The notes beneath the pieces were generated by a model. The model was not told the origin of the DNA and made no database searches. It worked only from the letters and a program-made list of their open reading frames with translations. From the NCBI GenBank assembly GCA_016787525.1, contig JAEUUP010000053.1:1-56558 (forward strand): a stretch of DNA of 56,558 nt. Direction: 5' to 3'. The stretch is from Saprospiraceae bacterium (GTDB taxonomy: Bacteria; Bacteroidota; Bacteroidia; Chitinophagales; Saprospiraceae). Both the position numbers and the translations under genes were made by a program. Positions within the stretch are counted from its first letter, which is position 1. Every line of letters begins with the position of its first letter. Positions 37,301-45,922 of this stretch are shown here, in pieces.

Positions 37301-37418
37301 TCCAGAGATTGTAACGGAAGCACAGCAAAAGTTGAACAATTTGAAGAGCAAAGAGTCGGTCAAAAGCCGCATTTCCAATCCAAACAACAACTTGATTGAG
37401 ATGGATAAAGATAATTAA
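34302..37418 (+). CDS. Large tetratricopeptide-repeat protein (about 1038 aa)
   Basis: The ATG at 34302 is preferred because it opens a signal peptide (KPKLFLGLVFVVTLATGIVAQ); starts at 34242 or 34248 remain possible. The mature protein is an almost continuous chain of TPR units, e.g. AQLHYAK-like helix pairs, GQAAIEMGDFYFNQGKLDKA, ARSFQRVA, YYQLGFCQHRNGHYDQASKS, YYRGESYAAKKDYANALSDY. Periplasmic scaffold. It is followed after 72 bases by an outer-membrane barrel gene, a pairing common in Bacteroidota. Word copies at 34510 (LRG), 35363 (PSV) and 37181 (PSV) lie in the inter-helix loops. Confidence 0.88.
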   Translation: MKPKLFLGLVFVVTLATGIVAQPTTVFTEANLAYKRGMDFYDKGIYNVAMQEFYIALTQLRPAPEPEARLLRGQAELHYAKAAVRSGQPNGEQLMLDYIRTYSPDPLAGQAAIEMGDFYFNQGKLDKALDFYNAMSASDLPPAQRDELYFKQGYAYFVSKKFPQAKANLSKVRDLTSFKYYNEANYYYGMCAFFENNLDEAARSFQRVASSKQYAAVVPYNLVQIFAAQRDWDKVLRAGLAALEDPKIKNAKQINQLIGQAYFEKKQFELAEKYLVEGADGNASMRAEDYYQLGFCQHRNGHYDQASKSLENLSGQNSQIGQHGMYLLGDCYLRLGNRPRAKNAFSIASRMNYDPSVTEEAQWNYAKLAYELKQTQEAVDALQAIPQSSKNYSEAQNLLSEVLLQTRNFDEALRIINATTYKTPKLREAAQKALTYRGMQLVQTGDKQAAKTYFERSLTDAPDATTKMMANYWLGYISYDLKEYDNSQRYMGNFLSAAKGMSQLPAESSIHMANYIQGYNYLKEKNYQTALTYFQDCVTGIKREFESISSDYVRNQVLGDATLRLGDCHFKRNQYDNALRFYDEAVNKNYSGFVYALYQKGIIQGLKGNNVEKLISLEKLTTNYPNSEFAAAALLEIGITYMNINQLDKAQQALSRVVQNHKDKNEYVVGALLRLGLIAQNKGNNESAISYYKQVFYNNPSPTDAKAALERLQDIYVNELGKPDEYFAFLQTIPGYKVDNLEQDNITYKAAEVQYEAGNYDKAILNFTSYLSRFPNSANTINAYYYRGESYAAKKDYANALSDYDAVVQRGSSKLYEKACEKATLIAYNSSQNFSKAFDLAVKWDKVASTEDKRFEAELWAARSAYRLNRADAVLEYGSKVANSNRATKVQIAQANFQLGKVTFDRNEWDRAQGYFLKTIAAGGSDEQTSEARYLDAMIEYKKRNLDAALDKADRASMNNPSVYWAAKAVILQADIYAEKNDLVNARAALESIVEGVKEYPEIVTEAQQKLNNLKSKESVKSRISNPNNNLIEMDKDN

Positions 37419-37490
37419 TGGGTTAATGGTTATTCGTAAATGACGAATCAATGAATAACCATTAACAAATAACGAATCAACGAATAAAAA

Positions 37491-39125
37491 ATGAGAAAGA
37501 TAAAAAGTCTAATTTTATATATATTCGCTCTTGCGCCCTTCGCAGCATTCGCACAAAAGGATGTGCCTTCGCAATCGCAAGACGTAATCAAGAACTTTGA
37601 TGCCAAATTGCTTGAAACAGAGCGCATCAACGTCAATCCTGTTTTGCCGGCCGTTGACACAGCGACCAAAGCGCAAGCATACACCATTCCTAACAAAGTC
37701 TTGAATGTGGATTACACCGCACCACGTATGCGTCCTGTCGCTATCAAGACAGAAAAGCTACCCCCTCAGTATAAAGGCTATGCAAAAGCGGGTTATGGCT
37801 TGCCTAACTCACCTTATTTGGAAGGTGCATACCGTTTTGGCGACCCACGCAAGTATTTGGTTGGTTTAAAACTCAAACACCACTCTGCTGACAATGGCAA
37901 AGCCTTAGAAAACCAACGCTTTTCGACAACAAATGGCGAATTGAACGGTACTTTCTATGCGCAAGCAGGTTTGGCTGTAGATGCCAAAATTGGTTATGAC
38001 AACAACACACGCCAATTTTACGGCTACAATCATGACAAATTCAGCTATGCCAGAGAAGACACCAAACAAAAGTTCAACACTTTGTCGGCAGGGGCAAAAG
38101 TGTATAACTCAGCACGCACGGTTGCCGATTTCAACTATGCTTTGGGTTTGAACTTCTACAATATGAACGACAATTTCAGCAATAAAGAGACAGATTTCAA
38201 TATCAGAGCCGAAGCAACCAAATGGTTCAGCGAGAAGCACCCCCTCAGTATCGTCTTGCGCACTGAGTTTACAACACTATCGCCTAAGTCTGACAAGACA
38301 CAAAACCTGAATAACATCATTTTGAACCCAAGTTTCACGTTCAAAGGCGATGCTTTCAGCATTCGTGCTGGCGCAAACTTAGTATCGCACAAAGATGTGT
38401 TCTATCCGTTGCCCGACATCGAAGCCAATGCCAATATCGCAGGCAATATCATTCAAGCCTTCGCAGGTTGGAAAGGTGATTTTGTGAAAAACTCTTATCG
38501 CAACTTGTCAAACTACAACCCTTTTATCGCACCTGACAGTTTTGCCATCAAAAACACTGTCAAAACCGAGTATTATGGTGGTGTCAAAGGCTCAATTTCA
38601 CTGTTTGACTACTCCGCGCAAGTCGGTTTCAGCGACAACAAAAACTTAGCTCTTTTCTTACCTGACACAACCGACAAATACCGTCGTTTCGATGTCTTGT
38701 ACGATACTGTTAAGATTTTCAATATCCGTGGTGCCATCACAATGCACCCTATCAAGAACATGGAGTTGGTCGCAACTGCGAGTCAGAATATCTACACCGC
38801 GAACAATCAAAAAGCTGCATGGGGTTTGCCTTCAACAGACATCAATGTGGCTGCCAAATACACCGTTGTATCCAAAGGCGACCAAACAGCTTTGGCAAAA
38901 GCCTCATTGTTTGTTCAAAATGGCGTGCCAGTCAAAACCAAAACTGGCGATATTCAACGTTTGAACCCTTTGTTCGACATCAATATTGGTGGTGAATATT
39001 GGTTTTCAAAAAACATCGGCGCATTTTTAGACATCAACAACTTATTGAATCTCAAACGTGAACGTTGGCAGAACTATCCTAATTTAGGTATGAATATTTT
39101 AGGCGGTTTCACAGCTCGTTTCTAA
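37491..39125 (+). CDS. Outer-membrane beta-barrel protein (544 aa)
   Basis: Signal peptide (KIKSLILYIFALAPFAAFAQ). A short N-terminal segment with Pro-rich PPQYKGYAKAGYGLPNSPYLEG leads into many amphipathic strands (VGLKLKHHSADNG, AKIGYDNNTRQFYGY, LGLNFYNMNDNFS) and a terminal Phe (LGGFTARF), as in TonB-receptor-type barrels without the plug. The TPR protein upstream is probably its partner. Word copies at 37761 (PPQ) and 38240 (PLS). Ends at a strong terminator. Confidence 0.8.
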   Translation: MRKIKSLILYIFALAPFAAFAQKDVPSQSQDVIKNFDAKLLETERINVNPVLPAVDTATKAQAYTIPNKVLNVDYTAPRMRPVAIKTEKLPPQYKGYAKAGYGLPNSPYLEGAYRFGDPRKYLVGLKLKHHSADNGKALENQRFSTTNGELNGTFYAQAGLAVDAKIGYDNNTRQFYGYNHDKFSYAREDTKQKFNTLSAGAKVYNSARTVADFNYALGLNFYNMNDNFSNKETDFNIRAEATKWFSEKHPLSIVLRTEFTTLSPKSDKTQNLNNIILNPSFTFKGDAFSIRAGANLVSHKDVFYPLPDIEANANIAGNIIQAFAGWKGDFVKNSYRNLSNYNPFIAPDSFAIKNTVKTEYYGGVKGSISLFDYSAQVGFSDNKNLALFLPDTTDKYRRFDVLYDTVKIFNIRGAITMHPIKNMELVATASQNIYTANNQKAAWGLPSTDINVAAKYTVVSKGDQTALAKASLFVQNGVPVKTKTGDIQRLNPLFDINIGGEYWFSKNIGAFLDINNLLNLKRERWQNYPNLGMNILGGFTARF

Positions 39126-39166
39126 ATATTTGTGTGGATAAACATACACCCCTCAGTAAAAACCAC

Positions 39167-39205
39167 AATCGGAATCTGTCGAGACGGCAGATTCCGATTT
39201 TTTTT
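39167..39205 (+). terminator. Intrinsic terminator
   Basis: AATCGGAATCTG (39167-39178) pairs with CAGATTCCGATT (39188-39199), followed by a T run. A word copy (CCCCTCAGTA, 39149) lies 9 bases before the stem. Confidence 0.88.
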
Positions 39206-39290
39206 GCCAATTCTTCTATAAATACACGTTAAAAAAATAACTTCGCACTTTCTAATCGGAAACACTCTTTTCCTAATATAACTTAGAACT

Positions 39291-40556
39291 ATGCTGTATC
39301 ATCTTTTTGAGTGGTTAGATGCGCAATATGACTTTCCGGGCGCAGGGCTTTTTAAGTTCGTCTCCTTCCGCGCAGGTGTTGCCATCGTTTTATCATTGAC
39401 TATTTCCTTGATTTTTGGTCGTTACATTGTTCGCTTTTTGAGAAAACTTCAAATTGGTGAGACGGTTCGTGATTTGGGTCTCGAAGGTCAGAAACAAAAG
39501 CAAGGTACACCGACTATGGGTGGCATTATCATCATTCTAGCGATTATCGTCCCAACACTTTTGTTCTGTCGTTTGGACAATATCTATGTGCTTTTGATGC
39601 TTTTGGCAACATCGTGGATGGGCATCGTTGGTTTTTTGGACGATTACATCAAAGTTTTCAAGAAAAATAAAAAAGGTTTACCTGGCATCTTCAAAGTTGT
39701 GGGGCAAGTCAGTTTGGGTTTGATGGTCGCACTCATTATGCTCAATAGTGAGGATATTGTGGTGCGAATGAACAAAAAAACCGCTGAACTCAACAACTAT
39801 ACTATCACTAAAACCGTCTATGCCGCCGACCCAAAGCGTGGTGGGCAATTGAGAGAGATGGTTTATGTGAAAGCACCGTTGACCAATGTGCCTTTCTATA
39901 AAAATAATGAGTTGGATTATTCCAAGTTTTTGAAACCCATCGTTGGAGAAGATTGGAGTCGTAAATTGACGACGATTGTTTTCGTCATTTTGGTCATCAT
40001 CATTGTCACCGCAGTTTCCAATGGCGCAAATCTGACGGACGGCATTGATGGATTGGCGGCGGGAACGTCTGCTATCATCGGTGGTACGCTTGCGATTTTT
40101 GCTTATGCCACAGGTAACGCCATTTTTGCTGATTATTTGAATATTCTTTTCATTCCCAATGCCTCCGAATTGGTGATTTTTGCCGCATGTTTCTTTGCCG
40201 CTTGTCTCGGATTTGTGTGGTACAACACCTATCCTGCCCAAGTTTTTATGGGCGACACAGGTAGTTTGACTTTGGGAAGTATCATTGCCGTTTTTTCTAT
40301 TTTGATTCGCAAAGAATTATTGATTCCAATTCTGTGCGGTATTTTCTTTGCAGAAACATTGTCTGTGATGATTCAAGTGAGTTATTTCAAATACACCAAA
40401 AAGAAATATGGCGAAGGACGACGCATCTTTCTCATGTCTCCTTTGCATCACCACTTTCAGAAAAAAGGAATGCCTGAACCACGATTGGTCACAAGATTCT
40501 GGATTGTCGGTATTCTTTTAGCTGTTTTGACCATCATTACATTGAAAGTTCGCTAA
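39291..40556 (+). CDS. mraY: Phospho-N-acetylmuramoyl-pentapeptide transferase MraY (421 aa)
   Basis: Multi-pass membrane enzyme that makes lipid I in peptidoglycan synthesis. Signatures: [32 protein letters not shown] (catalytic Asp pair), [31 protein letters not shown] and [11 protein letters not shown]. About ten transmembrane segments. A Bacteroidota-type insert (residues about 145-215, [20 protein letters not shown]) separates helices 4 and 5. It stands alone, away from other dcw genes. No word copy inside; one follows at 40563. Confidence 0.97.
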   Translation: MLYHLFEWLDAQYDFPGAGLFKFVSFRAGVAIVLSLTISLIFGRYIVRFLRKLQIGETVRDLGLEGQKQKQGTPTMGGIIIILAIIVPTLLFCRLDNIYVLLMLLATSWMGIVGFLDDYIKVFKKNKKGLPGIFKVVGQVSLGLMVALIMLNSEDIVVRMNKKTAELNNYTITKTVYAADPKRGGQLREMVYVKAPLTNVPFYKNNELDYSKFLKPIVGEDWSRKLTTIVFVILVIIIVTAVSNGANLTDGIDGLAAGTSAIIGGTLAIFAYATGNAIFADYLNILFIPNASELVIFAACFFAACLGFVWYNTYPAQVFMGDTGSLTLGSIIAVFSILIRKELLIPILCGIFFAETLSVMIQVSYFKYTKKKYGEGRRIFLMSPLHHHFQKKGMPEPRLVTRFWIVGILLAVLTIITLKVR

Positions 40557-40576
40557 AAAGTACCCCTCAGTATGAC

Positions 40577-40818
40577 TGATTCACGTATCGGATTCCTTTA
40601 AGAAATCCGATACGTTGTGCTCAAAAAGATGTAAATCTTTCAGATTAGAAAACTGTCTGTATAAAAACAAGAAAGCCTAACTTATTCGTAAGCAATAAGT
40701 TAGGCTTTTTCTTTTCAACTCATCGGTAGTAGAAAAAAGTGATTCACGTATCGGATTCCTTAAAGGAATACGATACTTTGCGCTCAAAAAGACGTAAATC
40801 TTTTACATTAGAAACGAC
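40577..40818. repeat. Two ~80-bp direct repeats around a terminator
   Basis: Copies at about 40577-40655 and 40737-40818 share GATTCACGTATCGGATTCC, a stem with GAAT(A)CCGATAC, and GCTCAAAAAG then CGTAAATCTTT. Each contains its own inverted repeat. They flank the terminator at 40672-40715. The TATCGGAT core also occurs in the 24177-24263 palindrome. Confidence 0.75.
40672..40715 (+). terminator. Intrinsic terminator after mraY
   Basis: AAAGCCTAACTTATT (40672-40686) pairs with AATAAGTTAGGCTTT (40694-40708), a 15-bp perfect stem with TTTTCTTTT after it. Confidence 0.9.
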
Positions 40819-40835
40819 TGTCAACTCATCAATTA

Positions 40836-41195
40836 CTACTGTTTTTCTTTGACATCGGAGATGACATCTCTAATTGCGCCACGCGTTCCCATCAGTACAT
40901 CGCCTTTGGTTTTCAGAATGATGGTGTCGGGTTTCGTGTGATAAAGTGTTTTTATGGCTTTCAAAGAATCAGCAAGCACTGTTTCGAGTTGTTCGTAAGT
41001 GAGGGCTTTTTTGTCACCAAAACTGATATTGCCTGTCGAATCAGCCCAAACGACGAGCGTATCGGGATTTGAGGACATTGCATGATTCAGTATTGTCGTT
41101 GAATCTACCTTTGCGACGGTGTTTTCTGTTGATTTGGGCTGTTCTGTACACGCCCAAATACTGAGGGGGAGCAATCCAAGTAGTCCTTTTTTCAT
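40836..41195 (-). CDS. Small lipoprotein with ExbD-like C-terminal region (119 aa)
   Basis: Signal peptide KKGLLGLLPLSIWAC gives a lipobox (SIWAC, Cys16); the word copy at 41159 encodes its PLS. The mature part has PDTLVVWADSTGNISFGDKK, LADSLKAIKTLYH and PDTIILKTKGDVLMGTRGAIRDVISDVKE, arranged like the periplasmic domain of ExbD/TolR (strand, helix, strand, helix). ExbD normally has a transmembrane anchor instead of a lipid. The similarity is by eye and moderate; no ExbB is nearby. It sits between mraY and a T9SS cargo gene. Confidence 0.55.
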   Translation of the reverse strand: MKKGLLGLLPLSIWACTEQPKSTENTVAKVDSTTILNHAMSSNPDTLVVWADSTGNISFGDKKALTYEQLETVLADSLKAIKTLYHTKPDTIILKTKGDVLMGTRGAIRDVISDVKEKQ

Positions 41196-41229
41196 CTTTT
41201 TCCAAATTTGATGGTATGAAATACTATTT

Positions 41230-42159
41230 TCAACGTATCACATCAATATCACCACGATACTTCTGTACTGAGCCGTCCTTTTGTTCGACTTCTACATAAA
41301 ACGAATAAATGCCGACAGGTACAGCTTTGCCATTTTTTGTACCGTCCCAACCGAGTTTTTCATCGTTGGGTTCAAAGTTTTCTTTTGTAAACATCAAACC
41401 ACCCCAGCGATTGAAAACAGACAAAACTTTGACCTGCTTCACACAAGGCGCAGTGAACACAGTGAAATAATCGTTCTTCCCATCGTCATTCGGGCTGAAT
41501 GCGTTGGGGATAAACACGCCCACACAGGTTTTGACATTCACAATAATATCGTCTGACCGAATGCAACCGTTGACAGTATCACGCACTTCTAATTCAAAAG
41601 TCGTCGTGATTTTGGGAGACACGATGGGATCAATGCAAGATTTGCAAGGTACAAGACTTGTAGGTCGCCATGTGATGACCACATCTTTTGTGTTCGATAC
41701 TGAGGGGGTCAATTTGACGCTATCGCCGCGCTCAATTGTCACGTCTGCGCCAAAACTGACACGCAAATCCACTGCTTTGACGTTCAAAGTCACATACACT
41801 TCGCAACTTGTACTTGTCGCACGAATCGTATCTTTGTAAACACCCGCTTGTGTGATGGTTCGCCCGTTGATTTTCAAAGTATCGCCACTGCACAGCGTCA
41901 AATTGCGCGTCTCAGAAGTCGGTGCTTGCGTTCGGATGGTGATGTTCAACACACTATCGCAAAGAGGGAGACTGCGTCGAATCGTATCGCGATAAGTGCC
42001 AGCAGTGATATAGGTTTTTCCGTTTATTATCACACCATTTCCAGAACAAAAAAACGTGTCAATGGCACGTGTGGGCAAAGTTGTACACTGTGCAAACAGG
42101 TTTGGGTTCGAAAAAAGGGTGAAAAGGGCGGATAGAACAACGAAAAATCTCAATTTCAT
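41230..42159 (-). CDS. Secreted protein with gliding-type (T9SS type B) C-terminal domain (309 aa)
   Basis: Signal peptide (KLRFFVVLSALFTLFSNPNLFAQ), then two Cys-containing repeats of the kind GKTYITAGTYRDTIR...C/NGRTITQAGVYKDTIRATSTSC. A short Ig-like part follows, and the C-terminal 85 residues (FIPNAFSPNDDGKNDYFTVF, VFNRWGGLMF, GKAVPVGIYSFYVE, KYRGDIDVIR) form a CHU_C / type B sorting domain. Exported by T9SS and probably surface-bound. Word copy at 41698 reads PSV. Confidence 0.88.
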   Translation of the reverse strand: MKLRFFVVLSALFTLFSNPNLFAQCTTLPTRAIDTFFCSGNGVIINGKTYITAGTYRDTIRRSLPLCDSVLNITIRTQAPTSETRNLTLCSGDTLKINGRTITQAGVYKDTIRATSTSCEVYVTLNVKAVDLRVSFGADVTIERGDSVKLTPSVSNTKDVVITWRPTSLVPCKSCIDPIVSPKITTTFELEVRDTVNGCIRSDDIIVNVKTCVGVFIPNAFSPNDDGKNDYFTVFTAPCVKQVKVLSVFNRWGGLMFTKENFEPNDEKLGWDGTKNGKAVPVGIYSFYVEVEQKDGSVQKYRGDIDVIR

Positions 42160-42513
42160 AGTTAAAATAGTTTGGTCTGATGTTTTTTAATGGTTATTGT
42201 TCATCCGATGGTTTGAGTTACCTTTTTTTATCAAATCAACTGAGCATAAAGGCGCAAACCTCTGAACGGAACAACAACATATATCAAGTGAAGTTTTGAA
42301 CAATCGCGCAATAGACTGACAAAAATAGGTCTCTTGTTGTAAACGACAAAACCAATGCATTCTGTATGTTTGATAACGGCGCAATTCGGCAAAAATATTT
42401 TGAAAATCACCCCCTCAGTATCTCATGTGTTTTAAAACTTCTTTTTTATCTTCACAAATAGTTTTTAAAAATCTACAACATAAATCCTTTTTCTTCATCT
42501 CAATACCTAAAAA
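42160..42513. other. Gene-free spacer between divergent genes
   Basis: About 350 bases separating the T9SS gene and a protease gene. It contains a word copy CCCCCTCAGTA at 42410, then an AT-rich stretch with CTTCTTTTTTATC. No supported gene; promoters for both neighbours are expected here but no clear TAnnTTTG was found. Confidence 0.5.
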
Positions 42514-44076
42514 ATGACAAAAATCACGGTAAACTTTGGCAACAAAGCCGTTGTACTCAAAAAGAACAAACAATACGCGGGTGTGAAACAGATTCAAACC
42601 CGTTCATTGGGGCCTTCTGAGTTGGACAATTCGGTCAAGGCGGTCTTGTATCCCAATATTGGCGGCTTCAAAATTGTCAGCGTCAAACCACAAGAAGGGA
42701 CACGCGGCTTGATGAGCGACCCTGTGGACGCACTGCGCAGTTTGGACGAGGTAGAAGTCGGTACGCATGTCTATAATATCGCAGGCAGTGACAAACCGCT
42801 TGTGCCGACGGGTTCTATTTATATTACTTTCAATGAAAAGGTGACGACAGCAGAACAAGAAGCCCTTTTGGCGAAATATAATTTGGTATTGAAAGAGCGA
42901 AAGAGCGAACAGAAACTAGTCGCAAGTGTAACCCCTCAGTCTGAGAATCCTTTGAAGTGTGCATCGAAGTTTCAGCGACTCAAATCGGTTGCCAGAGCCG
43001 AGCCTGATATTGATATTCCGCTCGACCATTACTTTACAACCCCTTCGGCAAGTCTCTGGGGACAAATGTGGCATTTGGAAAACAAGGGAAAGATTCCAGA
43101 CAATCCAAAACTGCACTTGACGGCTGGCGCAGATGCCAAAGTTGTAGAAGCATGGAAGTTACTCGATGGTTTTGGCAATCCAAATATTGTCGTGGCAGTG
43201 ATTGACATAGGAATTGATGTCAATCATCCCGATTTAGCCAGCAAAATCGTCAAGCCGTGGGATTTTTGGAGCAATTCTGACCAGTTATTAGCCAATGATC
43301 CGCTTTACACACATGGTACGCCTTGCGCAAGTGTCGCTGTCGCGCCTGCCGATGGCGGTATGTGTGGTTCTGCACCTTCTGCTCGTCTGATGCCTTTGAG
43401 TGGAACAGGTTTTAGTATCGAAAGCACGGAAAACATGTTTAATTATTGCATCGAAAAAGGTGCTGACATTGTCAGTTGTTCGTGGGGAACGCTCGATGAG
43501 TCGTTTACTTTGAATGAAGAAAAAATTTCGGCAATTACCAAAGCGGCGACAAAAGGACGAAACGGCAAGGGTTGCGTTATTTGTTTTGCCGCAGGCAATG
43601 AAGGGGCTGAGACTTTGAACGTGTATGGTGCGCATCCGAATGTGATTTGCGTTGGGGCGACGACAAGTGACGATGAACACCCCGATTATTCCAATTGTGG
43701 CCCGACTTTAACCATTTGCGCCCCTTCAAATGGCGGCGAAGTGCCGATTTTAGCCGCAAGAGCCTCTTGGGACGAAGGTAATCCGAATGAAGATGGCGCA
43801 TTTAAGTATTATTACGGTGATGGTATTGACAGAGGTACGCATTATCAGCATTTCGGTGGCACGTCGAGCGCAACACCACTTGTGGCAGGCATTTGTGCTT
43901 TGATTCTATCCGCGAATCCCAACTTAACAGCGGCTGAAGTAAAGCAAATTTTGATTCAAACAGCCGACAAAGTGGGTCCAGCAGACGAATATACTGAGGG
44001 GTATTCCAATAAATTTGGATATGGTCGTGTCAATGCGGCTAAAGCAGTACAAGAAGCCATAAAAAGAAAAAAGTGA
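42514..44076 (+). CDS. Subtilisin-family (S8) serine peptidase, no signal peptide (520 aa)
   Basis: Catalytic triad visible: Asp231 in VVAVIDIGIDVNHPDL, His267 in YTHGTPCASVA, Ser about 451 in GGTSSATPLVAGI; oxyanion Asn in CFAAGNEG. An N-terminal region of 180 residues resembles a propeptide or ligand domain (VTTAEQEALLAKYNLVLKERK). No signal peptide is seen, so it may be cytoplasmic, or exported by an unknown route. Word copies at 43992 (TEG) and a one-mismatch copy at 42932. Followed by a hairpin and a second, secreted subtilase. Confidence 0.92.
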   Translation: MTKITVNFGNKAVVLKKNKQYAGVKQIQTRSLGPSELDNSVKAVLYPNIGGFKIVSVKPQEGTRGLMSDPVDALRSLDEVEVGTHVYNIAGSDKPLVPTGSIYITFNEKVTTAEQEALLAKYNLVLKERKSEQKLVASVTPQSENPLKCASKFQRLKSVARAEPDIDIPLDHYFTTPSASLWGQMWHLENKGKIPDNPKLHLTAGADAKVVEAWKLLDGFGNPNIVVAVIDIGIDVNHPDLASKIVKPWDFWSNSDQLLANDPLYTHGTPCASVAVAPADGGMCGSAPSARLMPLSGTGFSIESTENMFNYCIEKGADIVSCSWGTLDESFTLNEEKISAITKAATKGRNGKGCVICFAAGNEGAETLNVYGAHPNVICVGATTSDDEHPDYSNCGPTLTICAPSNGGEVPILAARASWDEGNPNEDGAFKYYYGDGIDRGTHYQHFGGTSSATPLVAGICALILSANPNLTAAEVKQILIQTADKVGPADEYTEGYSNKFGYGRVNAAKAVQEAIKRKK

Positions 44077-44151
44077 CCAGTAATTTGGCGAAGCGAAAAT
44101 TCGCCTTAATTTTGTTTTGATTCTTTAAATGGATACAGACATAAAGATTTG

Positions 44152-44182
44152 GATTTAGGGAAATTTTAAATTCCCCTAAATC
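44152..44182 (+). terminator. Hairpin, GATTTAGGG family
   Basis: GATTTAGGG (44152-44160) pairs with CCCTAAATC (44174-44182). Same stem words as hairpins at 32969, 46642 and 48121. The T run is weak. Confidence 0.5.
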
Positions 44183-44246
44183 TGGATAATACGCATCAAT
44201 ATCGGTATCAAAATCTATTTACAAACTTTAATCAACAATCAAAAAA

Positions 44247-45803
44247 ATGAAAAAACATACACTCCTATTTCTGCGAATCGCTTTGCCATTCGTTCTTCTC
44301 GTTGTTTCTTGTCAAAAGGAAAATAAAACAACGGATACCCCCTCAGTAAAACCCGAAAAAGAATGGACTTCCGCTGAAATCAATGCCTTTATTGTCAAAA
44401 GTATCAAAGACAACAGCAAAGTATTCGATTGGGCAACGGCAAGCGACGACATGCTCTACGCCGCTTTAAAAAATACAGACAATATGTTGGCTGTGGGCTT
44501 CAAAAAAGAAGGTGCAACCGACGATGATGCCGTTCAATTCAATGCAACTAAAGATGCGGATTGGAAAATGGCAAAAGAAACTTTGGTCAAACTCATCGTC
44601 GAATCAGAACAAAAAGCAAACCCCTCAGTAGATTATTCAAAATTTGAGATGGGGAACGATTTTGACAATCTCAATGCTTTTTATGTCAAAGTCTATGGTT
44701 TTGAAACCATTCAAAAACTCCGCAAATCGCCTTTGGTACGCTATATCTACCCTTCGGGTTTTGCACCACAAGACGATGCAGTGAGCAATCGTAGCGATAG
44801 CGGTTGCGATGGTTATGTAGGCGAATCGTTGGTTTTGAATACAGACTATACTCAAATCACACCCAATGCCAAACAATCTTGGACTTATGCGCAACCACAA
44901 ATTGCACAAGCTTGGGCGCGTACAACTGGGGCTGGTATCGGTGTTATGGTGGTTGATGCAGGTGTCAGTTCGGCACAAACCATGTATCAATTGACCAATT
45001 TTAGAGACGGAGCTTCATCAAAAAGTAGAACAGTTTCACTTTTGTCTCGCTATCCTTCTTCTGTCAACTTTTGGGGAACAAAAATCTTAGCCTATGACCC
45101 AAGTCCCTACTCAAGTTGCGGACATGGCACGGCTATGACAGGTATTGTGGCTTCTCCACGCAGTAGTTTGGGCACAAGTGTGGGTGTGGCTTATGATTGC
45201 AATTTGATTTCAGTTCGCGCCGTCGAAGATGTTGTTATCTCAAACTCTTATGAAGAGTTGGGCGTGGCTTCTGCACTCAATTTGGCAGCTACAACGGCGA
45301 GTGTGAAAGTTGTGAGTATGTCTTTGGGGTCAATCACCACCCGTAGCGTCATTGGTGATGCCATCAAAGCCATTCGCAATGCAGGTAAATTGCCTTTCTG
45401 TGCGGCTGGTACTTCTTTAACTTGGACATCTTGGTGGGGTGTTATCTATCCTGCGAACATGACGGAAGCGATTGCCGTCACAGGCGTTGATAATAATGGC
45501 AGCACCTGCGATGTGTGCCACGATGGCAGCGAAGTGGACTATGTTGCGATGATGGACAGAGCCAGCGACGGAAAAAGTGTTCTAACTTTGGCTGTAAGTG
45601 GCTATCAACCTGCCACTGTGGGCGGTTCATCAGCTGCCACTGCCACCACAGCAGGCATTGCGGCTTTGATTTGGGCAAGAAATTCGGCTCAAACATCCGC
45701 ACAAGTATTGAATCGTTTGACCATCAGCGGTTCAAAATATCCAACTAAGAGCAGTACGCATGGTTGGGGCATTGTCAATGCCAATGCAGCGACTAATTTT
45801 TAA
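44247..45803 (+). CDS. Subtilisin-family (S8) peptidase lipoprotein (518 aa)
   Basis: Lipoprotein signal (FLRIALPFVLLVVSC, Cys22). About 200 residues of N-terminal region, then the S8 domain: Asp in GIGVMVVDAGVSS (about 238), His in CGHGTAMTGIVASP (about 292), Ser in GGSSAATATTAGIAAL (about 462). Cysteine pair near CDVCHDGSEVDY. Sequence similarity to the preceding subtilase is limited to the fold. Probably outer-membrane attached and active outside the cytoplasm. Word copies at 44338 and 44621, both PSV, lie in the N-terminal region rather than the catalytic domain. Confidence 0.9.
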   Translation: MKKHTLLFLRIALPFVLLVVSCQKENKTTDTPSVKPEKEWTSAEINAFIVKSIKDNSKVFDWATASDDMLYAALKNTDNMLAVGFKKEGATDDDAVQFNATKDADWKMAKETLVKLIVESEQKANPSVDYSKFEMGNDFDNLNAFYVKVYGFETIQKLRKSPLVRYIYPSGFAPQDDAVSNRSDSGCDGYVGESLVLNTDYTQITPNAKQSWTYAQPQIAQAWARTTGAGIGVMVVDAGVSSAQTMYQLTNFRDGASSKSRTVSLLSRYPSSVNFWGTKILAYDPSPYSSCGHGTAMTGIVASPRSSLGTSVGVAYDCNLISVRAVEDVVISNSYEELGVASALNLAATTASVKVVSMSLGSITTRSVIGDAIKAIRNAGKLPFCAAGTSLTWTSWWGVIYPANMTEAIAVTGVDNNGSTCDVCHDGSEVDYVAMMDRASDGKSVLTLAVSGYQPATVGGSSAATATTAGIAALIWARNSAQTSAQVLNRLTISGSKYPTKSSTHGWGIVNANAATNF

Positions 45804-45834
45804 TGCACAGCACGCGATTCTAAATTAAATATCC

Positions 45835-45870
45835 AATATTGACGCAAGTTTTGTAACTTGCGTCAATATT
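45835..45870 (+). terminator. Hairpin terminator
   Basis: AATATTGACGCAAGTT (45835-45850) and its exact complement (45855-45870) with loop TTGT. Only a short T stretch follows. Confidence 0.75.
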
Positions 45871-45922
45871 TCAGCTATAAAACTGATTGAAAACTATTTT
45901 TCACACCTAAAAACCAAACATC

